Part shown: in pieces, positions 1 through 14,000 of the stretch
Position numbering within the stretch: the first letter of the stretch is position 1
Layout: each line of letters opens with the position of its first letter
DNA from: Oreocharis arfaki
Taxonomy: Eukaryota; Chordata; Aves; Passeriformes; Paramythiidae
Assembly (NCBI GenBank): GCA_013398015.1
Contig: VZRR01006730.1
Coordinates: 1,012,054-1,076,053 of the forward strand
Direction of reading: 5' to 3'
Length of the DNA: 64,000 bases
Made by a program: the position numbers and the translations under genes
Notes under the pieces: model-generated
The model's input: the letters and a program-made list of their open reading frames with translations, nothing else
Told to the model about the DNA's origin: nothing
Database searches by the model: none

Positions 1-1935
1 GGAAATTTGGCAATCTGGCCTTTGAAACTTTGCCACCACAAAATTTTTAAAATAATACTGACAGATTTACCTGTCTGCCGTCAATATGGACAGACTGACA
101 TCAACTGTTTGATTTTCAATCTAAAAATTGGAAAGGGCTCCCCTTGGATGTTACATATCAGGCCTTGTAATTCTGAGGTTTGAGATCCCAGGGGGCCCAG
201 TCCCTGGAAATGCCCAACATTCCCAATAGATCACTGCACACAAGTGGGGATTCTGACCCAAGACCTCAGGTTTGATGGGTTTAGTGCTCCTCCTGCTGGA
301 GCAGAACACAAAGCCCTGACCCCACGTCTGACTCACACAAATCATTTAGCAGCTGGCTCCCAGACTGCAGTGTTAACTGGTGCCCTGGGAAACAGCCTTA
401 CAACCCAGGAATACAAAGAAAACAAGGAAAAGGAGATATTATGAGGTAAATCGAACTTCTGTTAAAGACACAGAAATTGTAAACTTCCTCTTGTGACAGA
501 GGTGGATTTTGGTGGTTATAAAATGGAACTCTACACCGATTTCTCGAAACAGCTCAGGCCAGAGTGTCAAAAGTCCTTTGAGCCCCCTAAAACCAGTGAA
601 TATCAAAGGCCCTTAGCACTGCATTAGCAATTTCACTAGTGTGCAGAAAAAGTGTGTGTTCAGTTAAGGGGTGTGTTCAATTTTCCTTCAATATAAAAGA
701 TAACAGCTTGTACCAAAAGGCAGAAAAAGACTGAATGGCTCAATACTCTGGTTCCGCAGCTCCTGGTTTAGCCTGTTTTGCACTGGTACACACCAACTTA
801 AAGGAAAACTGCAGTAGAAAGATACACCTAATTACTAGATCAAGTAACTGCATGAGTTTTGTTCAACAAAAAAACCCCAACAAAACAGGAAATTGTAATT
901 TCAATAAACAATCAGCACTTACATTATGCTTATGAAAAGGAATTCATAGCAATCTCTGCAAAAAAAGGACATTATTCCACAGAAATGGGGAATGTGATCA
1001 ACTGTTGAGAAAAATTATCAAAATTTCTGCAGGTTATCAGGGATCTAAAGTTTCTTGTTTCCAGACTCAGATGTATTCATCCAGACTAAGCTGCCTCTAC
1101 CCTTCCACAAAACCTAGCTAATGTACATAGGTTAAGTTTTCTTATATATGGAGAAATGCACTGCATCTCATTAATATTCCACTGTAGACAGAAAGTGAAA
1201 TTTAGAGACATTATCTAATAATTTTATAAAGTGCTGTGTACATTCACAGTGCTATATAAACACTAGTTTATACATGGCAAAGAAAAAAAAAATCACTGCA
1301 GTTTTCCTTTGGCTTGTTAATGTGTTCACCCTTTTAGCCCGTCTCCCACTTCAGAGATGATTTACTAAATCCCCACTGCTGGCATACAGTTAAGGAAATC
1401 TCAAAGAGCGGATGGGGCATGACAAAGGCTACATGGAGCCGGTTCTTTCTCACCCAGGACTCTGTTCTCCTTGCCCATCTTTGTTTTCATCAGCTGTTCT
1501 GTGTTATTTCTGCTTTCCCTTCTCCTCTCAACCCCAAGGCAGTGTGGTGTCAGTTTCTGCTGCTCCCTTTAACCTTCTCTCCCCACCCCCAAGGAGCTGG
1601 CATTGGTCCTTCTCAACACACACTGGTTACAAACACAGCAAACTTCAAATAAGGGAGGAAAAAAAAAACAAAACTAAACAAAAAACCTCAGCGATATGGC
1701 ACCTAAACTCCAAAGTAAAACACTGGAAACAAAAGCACAAACTTGTCCTCCATCCGAAGCGGGATTCTCAGCAGAGGCTGCGGCAGAGTCTTCAAGGGAA
1801 GATGTGCCAGATAGAAGGCATGGATCAGCTTCCAGGACTGTAAAAACACAGCCTTAGGGCTTCGAATCACTAAGTGCGCTCCTCTCCAACTTACCAGAAG
1901 ATCCTTCTCACTCCAGTCCCGGAGGGGAGGGGTGC
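1..1935 (-). other. CELF1: CELF1 3' UTR, proximal part
   Basis: This lies directly downstream of the CELF1 stop codon on the minus strand. CELF1 mRNAs have long 3' UTRs in other vertebrates, so the stretch is best read as 3' UTR running off the left edge. By eye I found no minus-strand AATAAA (plus-strand tttatt) between 1 and 1935, so the cleavage site is probably outside the window or uses a variant signal. Short open frames here do not resemble known proteins. Confidence 0.6.
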
Positions 1936-2063
1936 TCAGTATGGCTTGCTGTCGTTCTTGGAGCGCTTGAGCTGTACTTTCAGCCGCTTCATGCCGATCT
2001 GGAAGCCGTTCATTGACTGAATGGCAGCCTGCGCAGAGACAGGATTGTCGTAACTTACAAAAC
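1936..2063 (-). CDS. CELF1: CELF1 last coding exon (end of RRM3, stop)
   Basis: Minus-strand reading after an acceptor ending CCCTCAG gives [20 protein letters not shown] and then [21 protein letters not shown], with TGA at 1936-1938. It carries the RNP1 octamer of RRM3 (KCFGFVSY, split over the junction) and the conserved CELF C-terminus ending KPY. The first two bases complete a Gly codon begun in the previous exon. Confidence 0.97.
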
Positions 2064-5000
2064 CTGAGGGAAGGAAAACACACAATTACCCCAAAATTGC
2101 CAAAGCTGCCCACAACAGCCACTCACAACTGGACATGCAGGCACTCACAAGGTCAGAGAGGCTTGCATGAAGTGCCATTTTCAGAAGCTCACAACTGTTT
2201 TAGACTCCTCATTATAACTTCTAGGTGCTCTCAAACAAAAAGCACTGCTTTCTGACACATGGAACTTTGGATAGATATACACAGCTCGGGAAATTAAAAT
2301 AACATTTTCTAGTCTATCAACAAAATAAGTACTGCTGTTTATTTTATAAGAACTCATACCTGGGAGAAAACCAAACCTGGAAAATGTTCATCTGGATGCA
2401 AAAGCTCATTAAAGATACAAAAGTGAAATCACCCTCATGACATTATGGGAGCAGGTTTGTTTGGAGTGAAATAGCTGTCAAGGAAGGGTAGCACTGGTAC
2501 CTCTATTATGTGTATGATGCTCTCAGATAAGAGGTTGCATATCTTTCCTGGAAAAGATTATCCTGAAAATAAACTTCTCCAGAGTTTTGAAGGAGCCTAT
2601 TTTAAATAACTCCACTCAATATCTGGAGTGAGAATAACTCCCACTCTAGTCAATGTCTACCTGTCCATAATATGCAGGTGTTATAGCTGAATAATCAGCA
2701 TATTCTTGTGTTCTCACAAAGCATCAGATTGTCCACATCTTTGGGCTTAAATAGGAAAAAATTCAGGATATTATGTAGACACAAAGCTATCAAAACCATA
2801 GAGAAAGGCTCACCTCTCCTATTCAATCACAATAAATCTCCATCTATAAAAACAGTCACGAGAGCTTCCAGCACCACAAAAATGCAGTATGGTACCCACA
2901 ATAATTACATATAAAGGTATTAGAAATAATTCATAATGATAATGTACTAAGTAATATAGAGAGCAACACAAACAATTATTGAAAAGACAGGAAGAGGGAA
3001 GAGGAGGAACCATTTCAGGTTTACAGTCTGCAAACACAAATAATAATAACTGAACATTCTGAGTAAGAAGGGATCCATAAGGATTAAGGAATCCTAAGTG
3101 AGTGGCCCATAAGGAGATCGAGCCTACAACCTTGGCATTATTAGCATCATGCTCCAACCAACTGAGCTAATCTCAGGGAGAATTATCTAGGGCCAGAACA
3201 CAATTATGAGGCACAATAGTATGAAATTGGGAAAAGCAAAAAGTCACATTGAAAATCAGGAAAATACAGTTTATTGCTGGAACTGTTTGGTTCATTTATT
3301 TTTTACGAATATATAGAGATTCCGTATTTACTTAAAAGCTAGACTAGACAATATACTGAAAAAAGATTACTAAAAAAGCCACCTTTTAACAGATAATGAT
3401 TTATAGAATGACAAAATATCCTGAGTTGGAATAGATCCACAAAGATGACTGAAGTCCCTGCATAAGATATCCTGAGAATCACACTCTTTGTCTGAGAGCA
3501 GTTTCCAAACACTTCTTGAATTCTGTCAGGCTGGTGCTGTGACCACTTCCCTGGGGAGCCTGTTCCAATGCCCATTCACCCTCTAGGTGAAGAATCTTTT
3601 TCCTAATACCCAACCTAAACCCCCCCAGACTCAGCTTCAGGCCTTCATCTCGGGTCCTGTCACTGGTCACCAGAGAGAAGAGATCAGTGCCTGCCCCTTT
3701 GCTTCCCCTTGTAAGGAAGCTGTAGATCCAACATACCAAAACACTTGCTTAGATTGGTCTGCTTGTCAATGAAAACCTTGGCAGAGACGACATTTCCAAA
3801 CGGCATGAACATCTGCAGCAGATCCTGATCCCCAAACTCCTGGGGAAGATGGTAGATAAACAGATTGGCTCCCTCTGGACCTTCAAACAACAAGAAGGAA
3901 AATAAATTCAGAAAGAGCATGGATACCATAAAAAAAGGTGGAAGAGCCACTCAAGACAAATTTTCTAGATAAAACAATGACACTGCTATTTACACTACTG
4001 CAGAGCACTTGATTCCAGAATAAATTAGCATGACCCTTTGCTGGGATTGATCAGTCAAATAATTCTAGCTCTTTCTCACCACTTTTGTTTGTACTTTATA
4101 CATTGTGCCAGAAATGGTTCACAGATACTTGCTGCAATGAAAGCTGAACAGTAAGTCTGAGTGCTAGATGTTGACTAAACAAAAAATGGCTATGCAGAAC
4201 CTGTGGTCCCAAAGCAACTAAGTAAATTTCCAAACAAAATACAAATAATCACATCACTTGTAATCCGACAGATTTTCTTCTAAACATGCTACATTCTGCT
4301 GAAAACTTACTCCTACCATTCTACATCGCTTTACACTACATAATAAAATTAACCTGAATCTGAAGAGTGAAAAGACTGGCTTAAATATCTGTTGGAAGAG
4401 ATGAAGGACCAAGAAAAATACATTAACAAAACCACATCTGATTTTCTGACAGTGGGATGTATCAAGCTGTAGACTCATATTCTCCTTCCCCCTGAGAACA
4501 TGGAAGAATACGATTAAGGAAGCACTGAAGACTAGACAACCCCCATGAGAAATGTCCTGTATAAAAACTACTTTGGGCAGCCCTTAGTAGAAAGATCCCA
4601 CAGACCTTCTTTATCCTCAGTTACTCCTGGATTTTAAAAAATGCCACCAAATAAAAAATCTGCAGATAAGGTAGGTGCTAAGCTTGCCCTTTTGAAAACC
4701 CCTCTCAAGTAGTTTCTACAACTTTCTGCCTACCTTCTTTTTGACTTCCTGCAGCACCAATACTCTGCTGTGTTAAGAGACTCTGGTTATAGAGTGTGGG
4801 CAGTGCAGCAGCAGCATATTGCTGGATTCCAGAATAAGCCTGTGTGAGGGCTTCCATTGTGCTACCTGTCCCATTTGAGAGACCACCACTGCCAAGTCCT
4901 CCATTTAAGGCTGCCATTCCTGTATAAGAAAGAGGAAATAAAAGATGACTGAGTGCTTCCACTGAGCCAGACCAATAACCTTTCAAACACTCTGCACGAT

Positions 5001-8000
5001 TACAAAAAGCAGGGAGCAGAAAAAAATCACCCCAGAGATCTAGCACAGGCTGAGGAATGGTAATCAGCTCTTCCCCCAAACCACCACTACACATAACTTA
5101 CCTGCTAAAGAGCTAACGTTGAGGCCTGCTGTAGCACCTGCCAGCGTCTGCAATGCTCCAAGAGAAGCCATTGGGTTAACAGAGGAGCTGCTACTGGAAC
5201 TAGGTGAGGAACCTGCTATTAAAATAAAATAATTAAACTTCAACTAGTATTTTTTGGTTCTGATAATTCAACTTCTTCATTAAGTTATTCCAGTAGAAAA
5301 AGACTACTAAGGAACAGATCCAGGCAACACAGTATGCTTTATGTAAAAAAAAAAACCCAAGCCCACTTGATTGATCATACTGCTTATACGTTCTAAGCCC
5401 TTCTTACATTTTTTGAAAATTTCTACTTCATCATAACATCTAGTTTTGTATTACTAATAATGTCAGTAAACGTAAGACACGCAAGATTGAGACATTATAC
5501 AAATGTTGGCTAAACTCTGTACCTCAGCATAAGGTAAACAGCAGTGATGCCCTGTTTCCTGCTGCCTAAAGTAAGAGTCTCTTGCTATGTATTAGCATAT
5601 ATCCTTGAAGCATCACTCAAGGTGAAGAAGATCTGCAACATAGGTACTAGAGACATAAAAGAAGGCTGAGCATATGGTTTTCCCATACTGCCAGAACAGG
5701 AACACCACCTTCCCAGATTAATTTGACATATTAAATAATTTTATATTAAAAATCCTACTGCTGCAGCTGGGGCTAGGACTGAGAAAAGTCTTGAAATGTA
5801 CATCCAAAAATAGTCTGTCCTCTATTGACTCTTCCAGCAACATCTTCAACCAGACCGACTCAGTAAGAGAAGTCTACAGATGCAGTATCTAGCAGAGTAA
5901 CAGCATACATGACATACCAATTTCTCCAGTTAGTTCTACAGAAGTCAACATCAAAATAATGAGAAAAAATACTTTTCCGAGCTGGTATATCAAAAGAAAC
6001 AGAAGTTCAAATTGAGGTCATCTACAAAGATTTATGGACATGATAAAAGAAGAAATGCATAGTATTTTCATGATTATATAGCAATGGTTTTTCTAACAGG
6101 TTTGTGCACTAGTGAAAAAGCTACCCGTATTGCTATTAACCAAGAAGTTTAAATTTACTGCACAAGATGCTCTAGAAAATATTAATGGCAGCTAAAAATT
6201 AAAAGCTACTAAAGACTGATGCTGTAGAGGCATCTTGTAGTCTCCCTTCCAGAGGAATTAATCGGTTTGACCAAGGGGCTAAGAGAAGAACTGCATTTGA
6301 GGCATTTTCAGTTTTCCTCATGTTTCTGTGATTCTCGATTATGCTGCATACATCCATTAAAACTTTTAAAGGAATTGTTAGCATCTTTCAAGCAGTTTCA
6401 CACACACTACATAGTTACCACTTCATGCATGTGGCACAAAGTCTCAGCTGGGGTGGGATATTGGAACTATTTAAATGGAATACAGCCTAACAAGCCCCAG
6501 CAAAAGCTGTACCTAACAAAAGTAGTTGTACCTAACAAAAGCTGCATGAGAACCAGAGAGCTGCACTTCATACCACTTTTTGTACTAACAGAAGAAAAGA
6601 CAAACCTCTTCTAGTATATGCTTGGACAAACTCTCCTGGTAAATCAAAAATTGAAAGATAATGTCTCAAACTGTAGTTCAAGATGCTTACTCTGATGAAA
6701 AGGAGACAATTCCTGTCTTATTATCAGTAGCATATTAAATGTTGGGAAAACACAGAGGACAAGTCATATTACAACCCTCAAGTTGGTAGAAAAAATAGCA
6801 CAGCTGGCTGAATAAAAGCCAGAGTTCAAAACTCATAGAATTACCTTGATTTTAAAATATCACTTGCTTCTGCAACATTTCATTGCTGATCTTTACAATT
6901 CAAAAAGACACAATATTTGACAGATTAGAATACCATTTAAAAACCCTCCCAAACCTATCCCAAATAAAATAGTAGCAGGTAAGGAAAAAAAGGCTAGAGA
7001 ACAAAGTGAGAGAGAAAATGGATACCTTCCCTACTTTAAAAGTTTGTGATTTTAAAAAAATTCAGTTAAACCACTATAAAAAGCTGATCACACAGTTATT
7101 TTAGTTTAGCTGCCTGTATCAGAAATTTCTTTAGGCAAAACAAGAAATGCTTTAGTACTGAAAATGCCAAGAAATCTGAAGACTTGTCTGTATTTTCTTT
7201 ATCCTATGTATGTAGGAATTGAAGACAGCATCCCATTTCTGATGACAACAAAAGGCAGTTAAGCAACAGTAGAGCAGAAATACAGGGCAATTACAAAGGA
7301 ATGCTTCCTATGCATGGGCTATATACCAACACAGCTATCTGTGAATCTAGGATTTTTTCAGTCAAAGGCAATGTCTTTGTAATAAAGTTATGATTTTCAT
7401 TCATTAATTTCAGTGCAATTTGAACACCAAATTGTTGGACTCTACTGTGTTCTAAGGCACAACTTCTGCAATTTGATCATGCACTATGCTAAGAAAAAAC
7501 TGGGTTTTATTTTTAAATTATCAGGTGACAACTTGACCTGATATCCTGCAATTATATTCTTGAAATATCTAATGACTGGTTTTTCCCTATTCATCTTCAT
7601 CACAACACTAATTTATTTCTAGGTTGTAATCATATCCTTCTCCCGTGTCACTATTCTATTTTTCAGGCTGTTCCTAATAGGGGAGGAGTTCCACAGTTCT
7701 AGTCATTATTTCTGTTCTACCATTTTTCTTGTGTTATATTTTAGATCAGAAAAGAGAACAAAGCAACGGGGATTGAAAACCAGTATTGTTTTATACATGT
7801 TTTTCACTCAATCCCCAATTCCTAGCATTGTTTCTATGCAGTTTTTGGTGGGTTGTTGGGCTTTTTTTCCTTGCTTCTAAGGTTAGGTTTCTTAGATCTA
7901 TCTACTGAGTTATACTTCGTCAAAAAGGCTAACTCTAACAGAAGTAGCTGAAAATACTTAAGAAGGTTTTCAGAAAATCTGAATATGTAATAAAGAACAG

Positions 8001-11000
8001 CTTTGTAGAAAGATAATGAAAGATTTATGATTAGAAAGATAATGAAACTTGGACAAGGACATCAAGTAACAACTTGGGGAGATAGGTAAATTGAGGGAAC
8101 AGTAAGTCTGTCCTAATTCAGTCATGTAGCATCCAAGCAATGACCTTAAGAGAAGTTAAATTCAGGTGATGCATCTGACTGAACCGTACCGGAATTAGTT
8201 CCAGTAAAACCAGAAATATTAAGCTATCTCTGAAAACAATTTTCTTAGATATGCACCAAGGCCAGGAAAATCATCTAAGCTTTGCTGGACGTTTGAGTTT
8301 GCCCTTAGAAAGAGGAGAAATGGAAACATAACTCAGTATTTGCAACCATTCCACTCTGCTCTGAAGCAGATAATTCTTTTTGGTGCTTGAGTCAAAAAGA
8401 TGGCAGACAAGACACTCCTATCCTGAGATACTTCTATAATATTTTCTTGAATGTCCCCTTCACGAGCTGGCAGTTTATCTGTGGCCACAGTCTCTGCAAC
8501 AACAACTACCTAACAGCAGCAGACTGTTCAGTTCCAAGAGTAGCTGATCTTCAGCAAGGCTGAAGGTTTTACTTTGTCTCATTCTACATCAAAATACACA
8601 ATTGTGCTTGGAACTATCTAAAGAAAATTGTCTGAAATGGGCAGGAAGACAGCACAATCACAATATATTACCCCTCTGAGTTGAACCATTGTGACATGTA
8701 ACCTATGCATAGTCCATGAGCTGCACTGTGTAGACTTCCAAGTTCCCCAGACAAATAATATCAGTGCAGATGAAAGAAAATCAAGAAGGCAACTATGCAG
8801 AAGGACTCTGGATTTTTCCACCAATTATACAGTTTGAGGAGAGATGTCCAAATAAGCATCAGGTGAACATTTGGATGACAGATGGAGAGAAGTCCAGGAG
8901 TTAGTCATCTCATCTGCAGTTAGGTTTAAGAGGTTATCACAGTAGATGTTGCCATATGTCCCTCAGACAAGGCAAACACTAACACATGGTACTGAACTGC
9001 TATATACTGAGTTTCTTCAAGGTCTAGGTGTGGTTCAGGAGGGATAGATGTTTTCTGTGTGGAGTCCAACAGCCTTCTATGTGAATACATACAGAGTGAA
9101 TGCAAATATGAATATTAATCAAAATAGAATTTCAAGTTTGCTGAAAGACTAAAGAATTAAAAAGCTGTATAAGTACCGGCAATTATCATGGGATTGCATG
9201 TGTCTGTACATATTGTCGCTTCCCCTCGTCCCAAGGTGAGTACAGTTTTAAAAGGTGAAGCATATTTATACCTCTAAGGAAAAGCACTAAAACTGTTTCA
9301 GAGTTTGATGTCAGTGACTTACAGCCCACATGCCCTCCAAAACCTTTTATTTCTTTTGAACAAAACTAATCTTTACTCTTTAAAATTATACTTGAAATTA
9401 GGTTTAAAGAGCAATACAATAATGCCTGCTTCATGTTACAAGCCTGGGAAGAGTGAACTGATTCATCTGTATAGGATATTAATACAAATGATCCATCATG
9501 ACACCTGTATTGTTGACACACAATCATTTATTGATATTACTGACCATCAGAAGGTTATTTGGATTCAGCACAGAAAGTACTGGAAAATGGGCTGCTCCCC
9601 ACTCCCTAGCCCCTCCACCAGCATGATAAAAAATGGAACAGAGTCCTCAAATATGTCTCTCATCAAGGAAAAACAAACCTGAGTAGTTCTGTGGAACAGC
9701 CAAAATTCACAGAAGGGAAAATAATTCCAAAGAATCACTCAATAGTACCATAACTTCATTTGAAAGGGACCTCTGAGGATCATCCTGTCTAACAATCTGC
9801 TCAGAGCCGGTCTAACCTCTGAATTTGAAAGGGTCCTTTCTGATTGCATTCTCAGTCTCTGAAATGATGGAGCTTCCACAACCCCTCTGGCACCTTGTTC
9901 CTAAGCTTGATCACTCTTGCTATTAATTTTATTCTTCTATCTAATCAGAATTTTCTTGGCTGCAACTTGTGTCCACTGCCATTGTCCTTTCACTGCACGC
10001 TTCTGATAAGGGGCTGTCTCTGCTTTTTCTAGCACATCTGACATTTGAACTTCACAACCTGCCAGCCCCTTTCTCCACCTCAACAAAACAGAGAACAAAC
10101 TTGCTGCAGTCATTAGATGTGACAGCCAATAAGGGAATCTTAGTTCTAAATGCCAGTCACAGCAAATTGTAACCTGACAAAGCATGAGGAAATAAAGGAG
10201 AAACTCTCAGATATATGCATCTTCATGCTTCCTTTATGATAAAGAAGCATTAGTAGGTTATAAATGCAGCTTTTCTGTAGTCTGAACTCTTCATTGTTTT
10301 TTGTTTGTTTTCATTTGTTTGTTTTTTAATTATAGAATAGGATACATAGCTGGGGATCAAGATAAATTTTAAAATTTCAGTCTTTTAAGGATTGCAGACC
10401 ACAAAGTTTTTACATAAAAAATGTCCAGCAACAGAACACTCTTTGAACTAAATTCTTCCTTGGGAATTTCATTAAGTAGAAAACTGTGCAAGGCACCCAT
10501 GGTTTAACTCCCAATCATGTGACATAAGGTTTTCTAAACAGCTTTTCCTTGTAATCTCTTTATAATCTCTTAGCCTGGCTCCTTGGTCCTCCTATGCAAT
10601 TCAAAATCTACATGTGGAAATTTAAAACCCCCTCCCTCCAACTCTCTTTGGTCTCTCACAATCACAAGTGAAGATGTCAGCCCTGGAGGATAGAAGCCAG
10701 AGATGCTGGAAAACTGACACCCTGAAAATACAGAGTCTCCCTTCTCATGCCAGGATTTAGTAATAACTCAAAAGAGGATAGAAATAACTGAGTAGAATAC
10801 TGATCCTCATTTGTGATAAAAACTTATCATGTCTGCCATAAGCACAATTGAATTTATTTTTAGTTTTTTGCTTGTTGCATTTAATGATCACATTTAACAA
10901 TAAGGCAGCAAAAGAACACTACTTGGACATTCTAGTATCTCTGGTTAATGTACATAACCTAAAGTTAAAAAACCCAACCCAAAACAAAACACAAAAAAGT

Positions 11001-14000
11001 CACACAAAAGGAAGATACTGATTTTTATGTGCAACTCATACATTAAGTTCTAGACAACTACTTTCCAGTTTAACTGCTAGGTGTCTGTTTATTCTACTTT
11101 TATGAGGAAGTTATAATATCCTTATCTTCATTAATGGAATATAAACTGTACTGTTCTAGTGCACAGAATGCATTACCTCATGCTAAAGGCATTCTCTGTT
11201 TCCATAATGAGAGGAACAGGGTGTATTTATCACAGTGCCTGCCTAAAATCACAGATAAAGCAAATATGTGATGGGATTGTAATAACATGACTGGAAGGAG
11301 GTCACCTACCTTTCTGCTTCACGATGACCTCAAAAATTCTTTTTACTCTAAATTAATCTGACCATTTGGAGGAAGAGACACAGCAGGTAAAAAAGCCTTT
11401 GCTGGTGGCAAAGATATCTACCCTAAACAGAGGCCAGTGAATCTACTAGTAAACTGTTTATCTATTAAAGATCAACATGAAAGTGACAAAAAGAGACAGA
11501 CAAAGCAGGTGATATCTGTCCTGAAAGGACTTCCAAGGCAATGCATGTCAGGCTACAGCACGGGTGGTCTCTTACCTGAGCTGGTGAGCACACTCAGGGG
11601 GCTGCTGGAGGAGGTGAGTGCAGCGGTGCCGCTCGGTGTGTTCTGAGCTGCACTGGCCGCAGCTGCCAGCGCGGCCAGGTTCTGTAACTGCATCGCATTC
11701 AGCCCTGCAACATAGGGAAGAATGCGGAGTTTCTCCTGTAAGAGCCACCACCAGGCAAGTGTAACAGATCCAGCAACCTCATCCCAAGGGAGAAACGGGA
11801 AGGAGCTTAAAAGCAACAGGCTTAACACTAGTTACTGCACTTTTCTACATTGCAATTCCTTGCTATAATTAAAAAGTTTTTCTTTGCCCAGATAGATGTG
11901 GTTCTGGAAGAGGCCAGGCAGTCATTACCCCAGGTGGAGACTTCAAAGTACAGAAATCTTCAAGCAGTGTTCGCTCCAGTCAACAAAAGCATAAGAGTGA
12001 AGTCAGGGTCTGAGAGCTCATGTGCAAGCTGGAGAACCTGCCTAGACACCAGGCCAATAACTTCTTCCACTCCATTGTCCCTCCATGCTCTTTGAATGTG
12101 GACAGCAGTAACTGCAAATTTTTTCACGAAAGCCTCACACCACAGTGGCCACAAAGTAATGGCTTTAACCCACCACCAGCTGAGCATCAGCATGTTTTGT
12201 TTGCTCCCCCTGGCAGCCAAGAAACAGCAGTCAGTTGTGAGACAATTGTTAAGCGGCAGCTCCTGACCACAGATCAGCCAATGTATGTGTAGGCTGGTCA
12301 AACACACTGGGCAAGGAAAATAGGAAACCTCAGGCATGTGTGTAGGGAGCAAGGAATACTGCAGGGGGAGGAAGGGACCCCTGTGTTTCTGAATTTTACT
12401 GGTCGATTTATTCACCTAACTCACCTTCATCTTGAACCATCATTTTTGAATGAAACCATTTGGCCAGCACTGACTGTATTTTGCCCTCTTCTCCTGCCAT
12501 AGGATTATCATTAAAAAGGATCTCCTCCTGAATTCTGTACTTTAGCCATCTTTTAGTAGACTAGCCCCATTCTTCCAATTCTGCCGCCCTTCACTTTTCC
12601 CTTACTTTCCATTTTTTTGTCTTTACCTTTGATTACTTTAACAATTCCTCCTCTCTTCATCTGACTTCAGACAATCTCTAATATTTATTCCCAACATAAT
12701 TAAAACCAAAACTAAATTAACCACCCTTAATTTAACAACATCAGAACATCTTAAGCAGAGGTGGTATCTCATCTTTTGGATACTTAGTAAGACCTTGGGA
12801 GCAAAGCACACATCTCAAATTATTAAAACCTCAGCTTTGTAATTTAAGCATGGAAACAGACAGCATAAGAATGTGACAATGCAGTATAAAGTAATTATTT
12901 TCTAAAATAATTTTAATACCTTTAGTATAGTTTGTTTGGGTTTTTTAACTTTTTAAATTGTTTTCTCTTTGTGGCAGGGTCGGTTTCCCTAGGCAAACTT
13001 AGTTCCCAAAACAAGTGGTTTCTGCCTTTACTTAGATACACAAGATTCCATTGTAACATAAAAACATGAAGTTAAAATCCAAAAGTTTTCTATTTTGCTT
13101 TCATTGTGCTACAGAGGGTTAAAAGTGCAAGTGTTGGAGCTAATGAAGAACAGAGCAGCTTGTTCCTCACTGAAGCAGTTTGTCATGTGCACACTGCACC
13201 TGTCCTCTTGTCATCACACTGTTTTCCCATCTGCTTTCAAACAGCGTCGAGATTAAATTTTGTCTACAAAGTCTGATATAGTTTGGGATCTAATTACCTA
13301 CTTAATTTTTCTTTCTATGAATTTCAAGAAAGGAGATCAGCTGAGATAATATCAAGACCTTAAAACTACAACTTTTTCTGTAGAGAATCACAGATTTGGA
13401 ATAACCATGCAACATGCTATTTATCTGTCTGGTTTCTCAATTTTTAAATTTGTTTGGTTTTTTTTTTAATAGTGAAGACACAATTACCCTGGAAACTTCT
13501 CAATCTCAGCTAGTTAGCCCCCTTCCCTCTGCCCCAGTCCTTATTGCTGTATTTTCTCCTTTATTACATCTTGTTTTTAAGCAGACACAAGAGGGGAGAA
13601 AAGGCAGCATCAAGTGCATAATAAAATAGATCACCATCACACAGGATATTAGTGAAACCATTTTTTTTAAAAAAAATTGCTTTTTGCAAGAGTCTTAGAT
13701 CTAAGAGCTCCAAAGAGGTCTGACATGAAAGAAGGCAAAAGTGGGAAGCTGAATTTAGAATCAACTTCCAGTATAAATCAAAATCCTTACAAATGAAAAT
13801 ATAACACTTTGCAAACGCTTGTAATTGTTACTGATGGGTGCACCAGCCAACACAAGTCAGATCTATAAAGACACTTTTGGATGAGCTTCTGCACAGACAG
13901 GGCACTTGATATTGGCAACCACCATAAAACTCCATAAGGCAATTTGAAAAGTTGAAAGTGTTCAGTATTAAAATCAAAACTATAGATTTTTCTGTCAGCA

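Larger units (their letters stand above)
2064..3736 (-). other. CELF1: CELF1 last intron
   Basis: GT-AG intron between the two RRM3 exons: donor GTATGT at 3736-3731, acceptor CAG ending at 2064. It contains a tRNA-headed SINE (about 3043-3180) and a CR1 copy (about 3395-3726) that almost reaches the donor site. No other gene was seen. Confidence 0.9.

Noticed and set aside
1412..1843. 143-codon plus-strand frame in the CELF1 3' UTR
   Set aside because: Composition is low-complexity with Lys/Gln runs from A-rich DNA, it resembles no family, and it is antisense to a UTR.
2819..3157. 112-codon minus-strand frame
   Set aside because: It crosses the SINE and flanking intron; chance frame.
3100..3180. 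A functional tRNA-Ile gene
   Set aside because: The A box is good, but the acceptor stem is disrupted, the B box has mismatches and a CR1-like tail follows, which fits a SINE.
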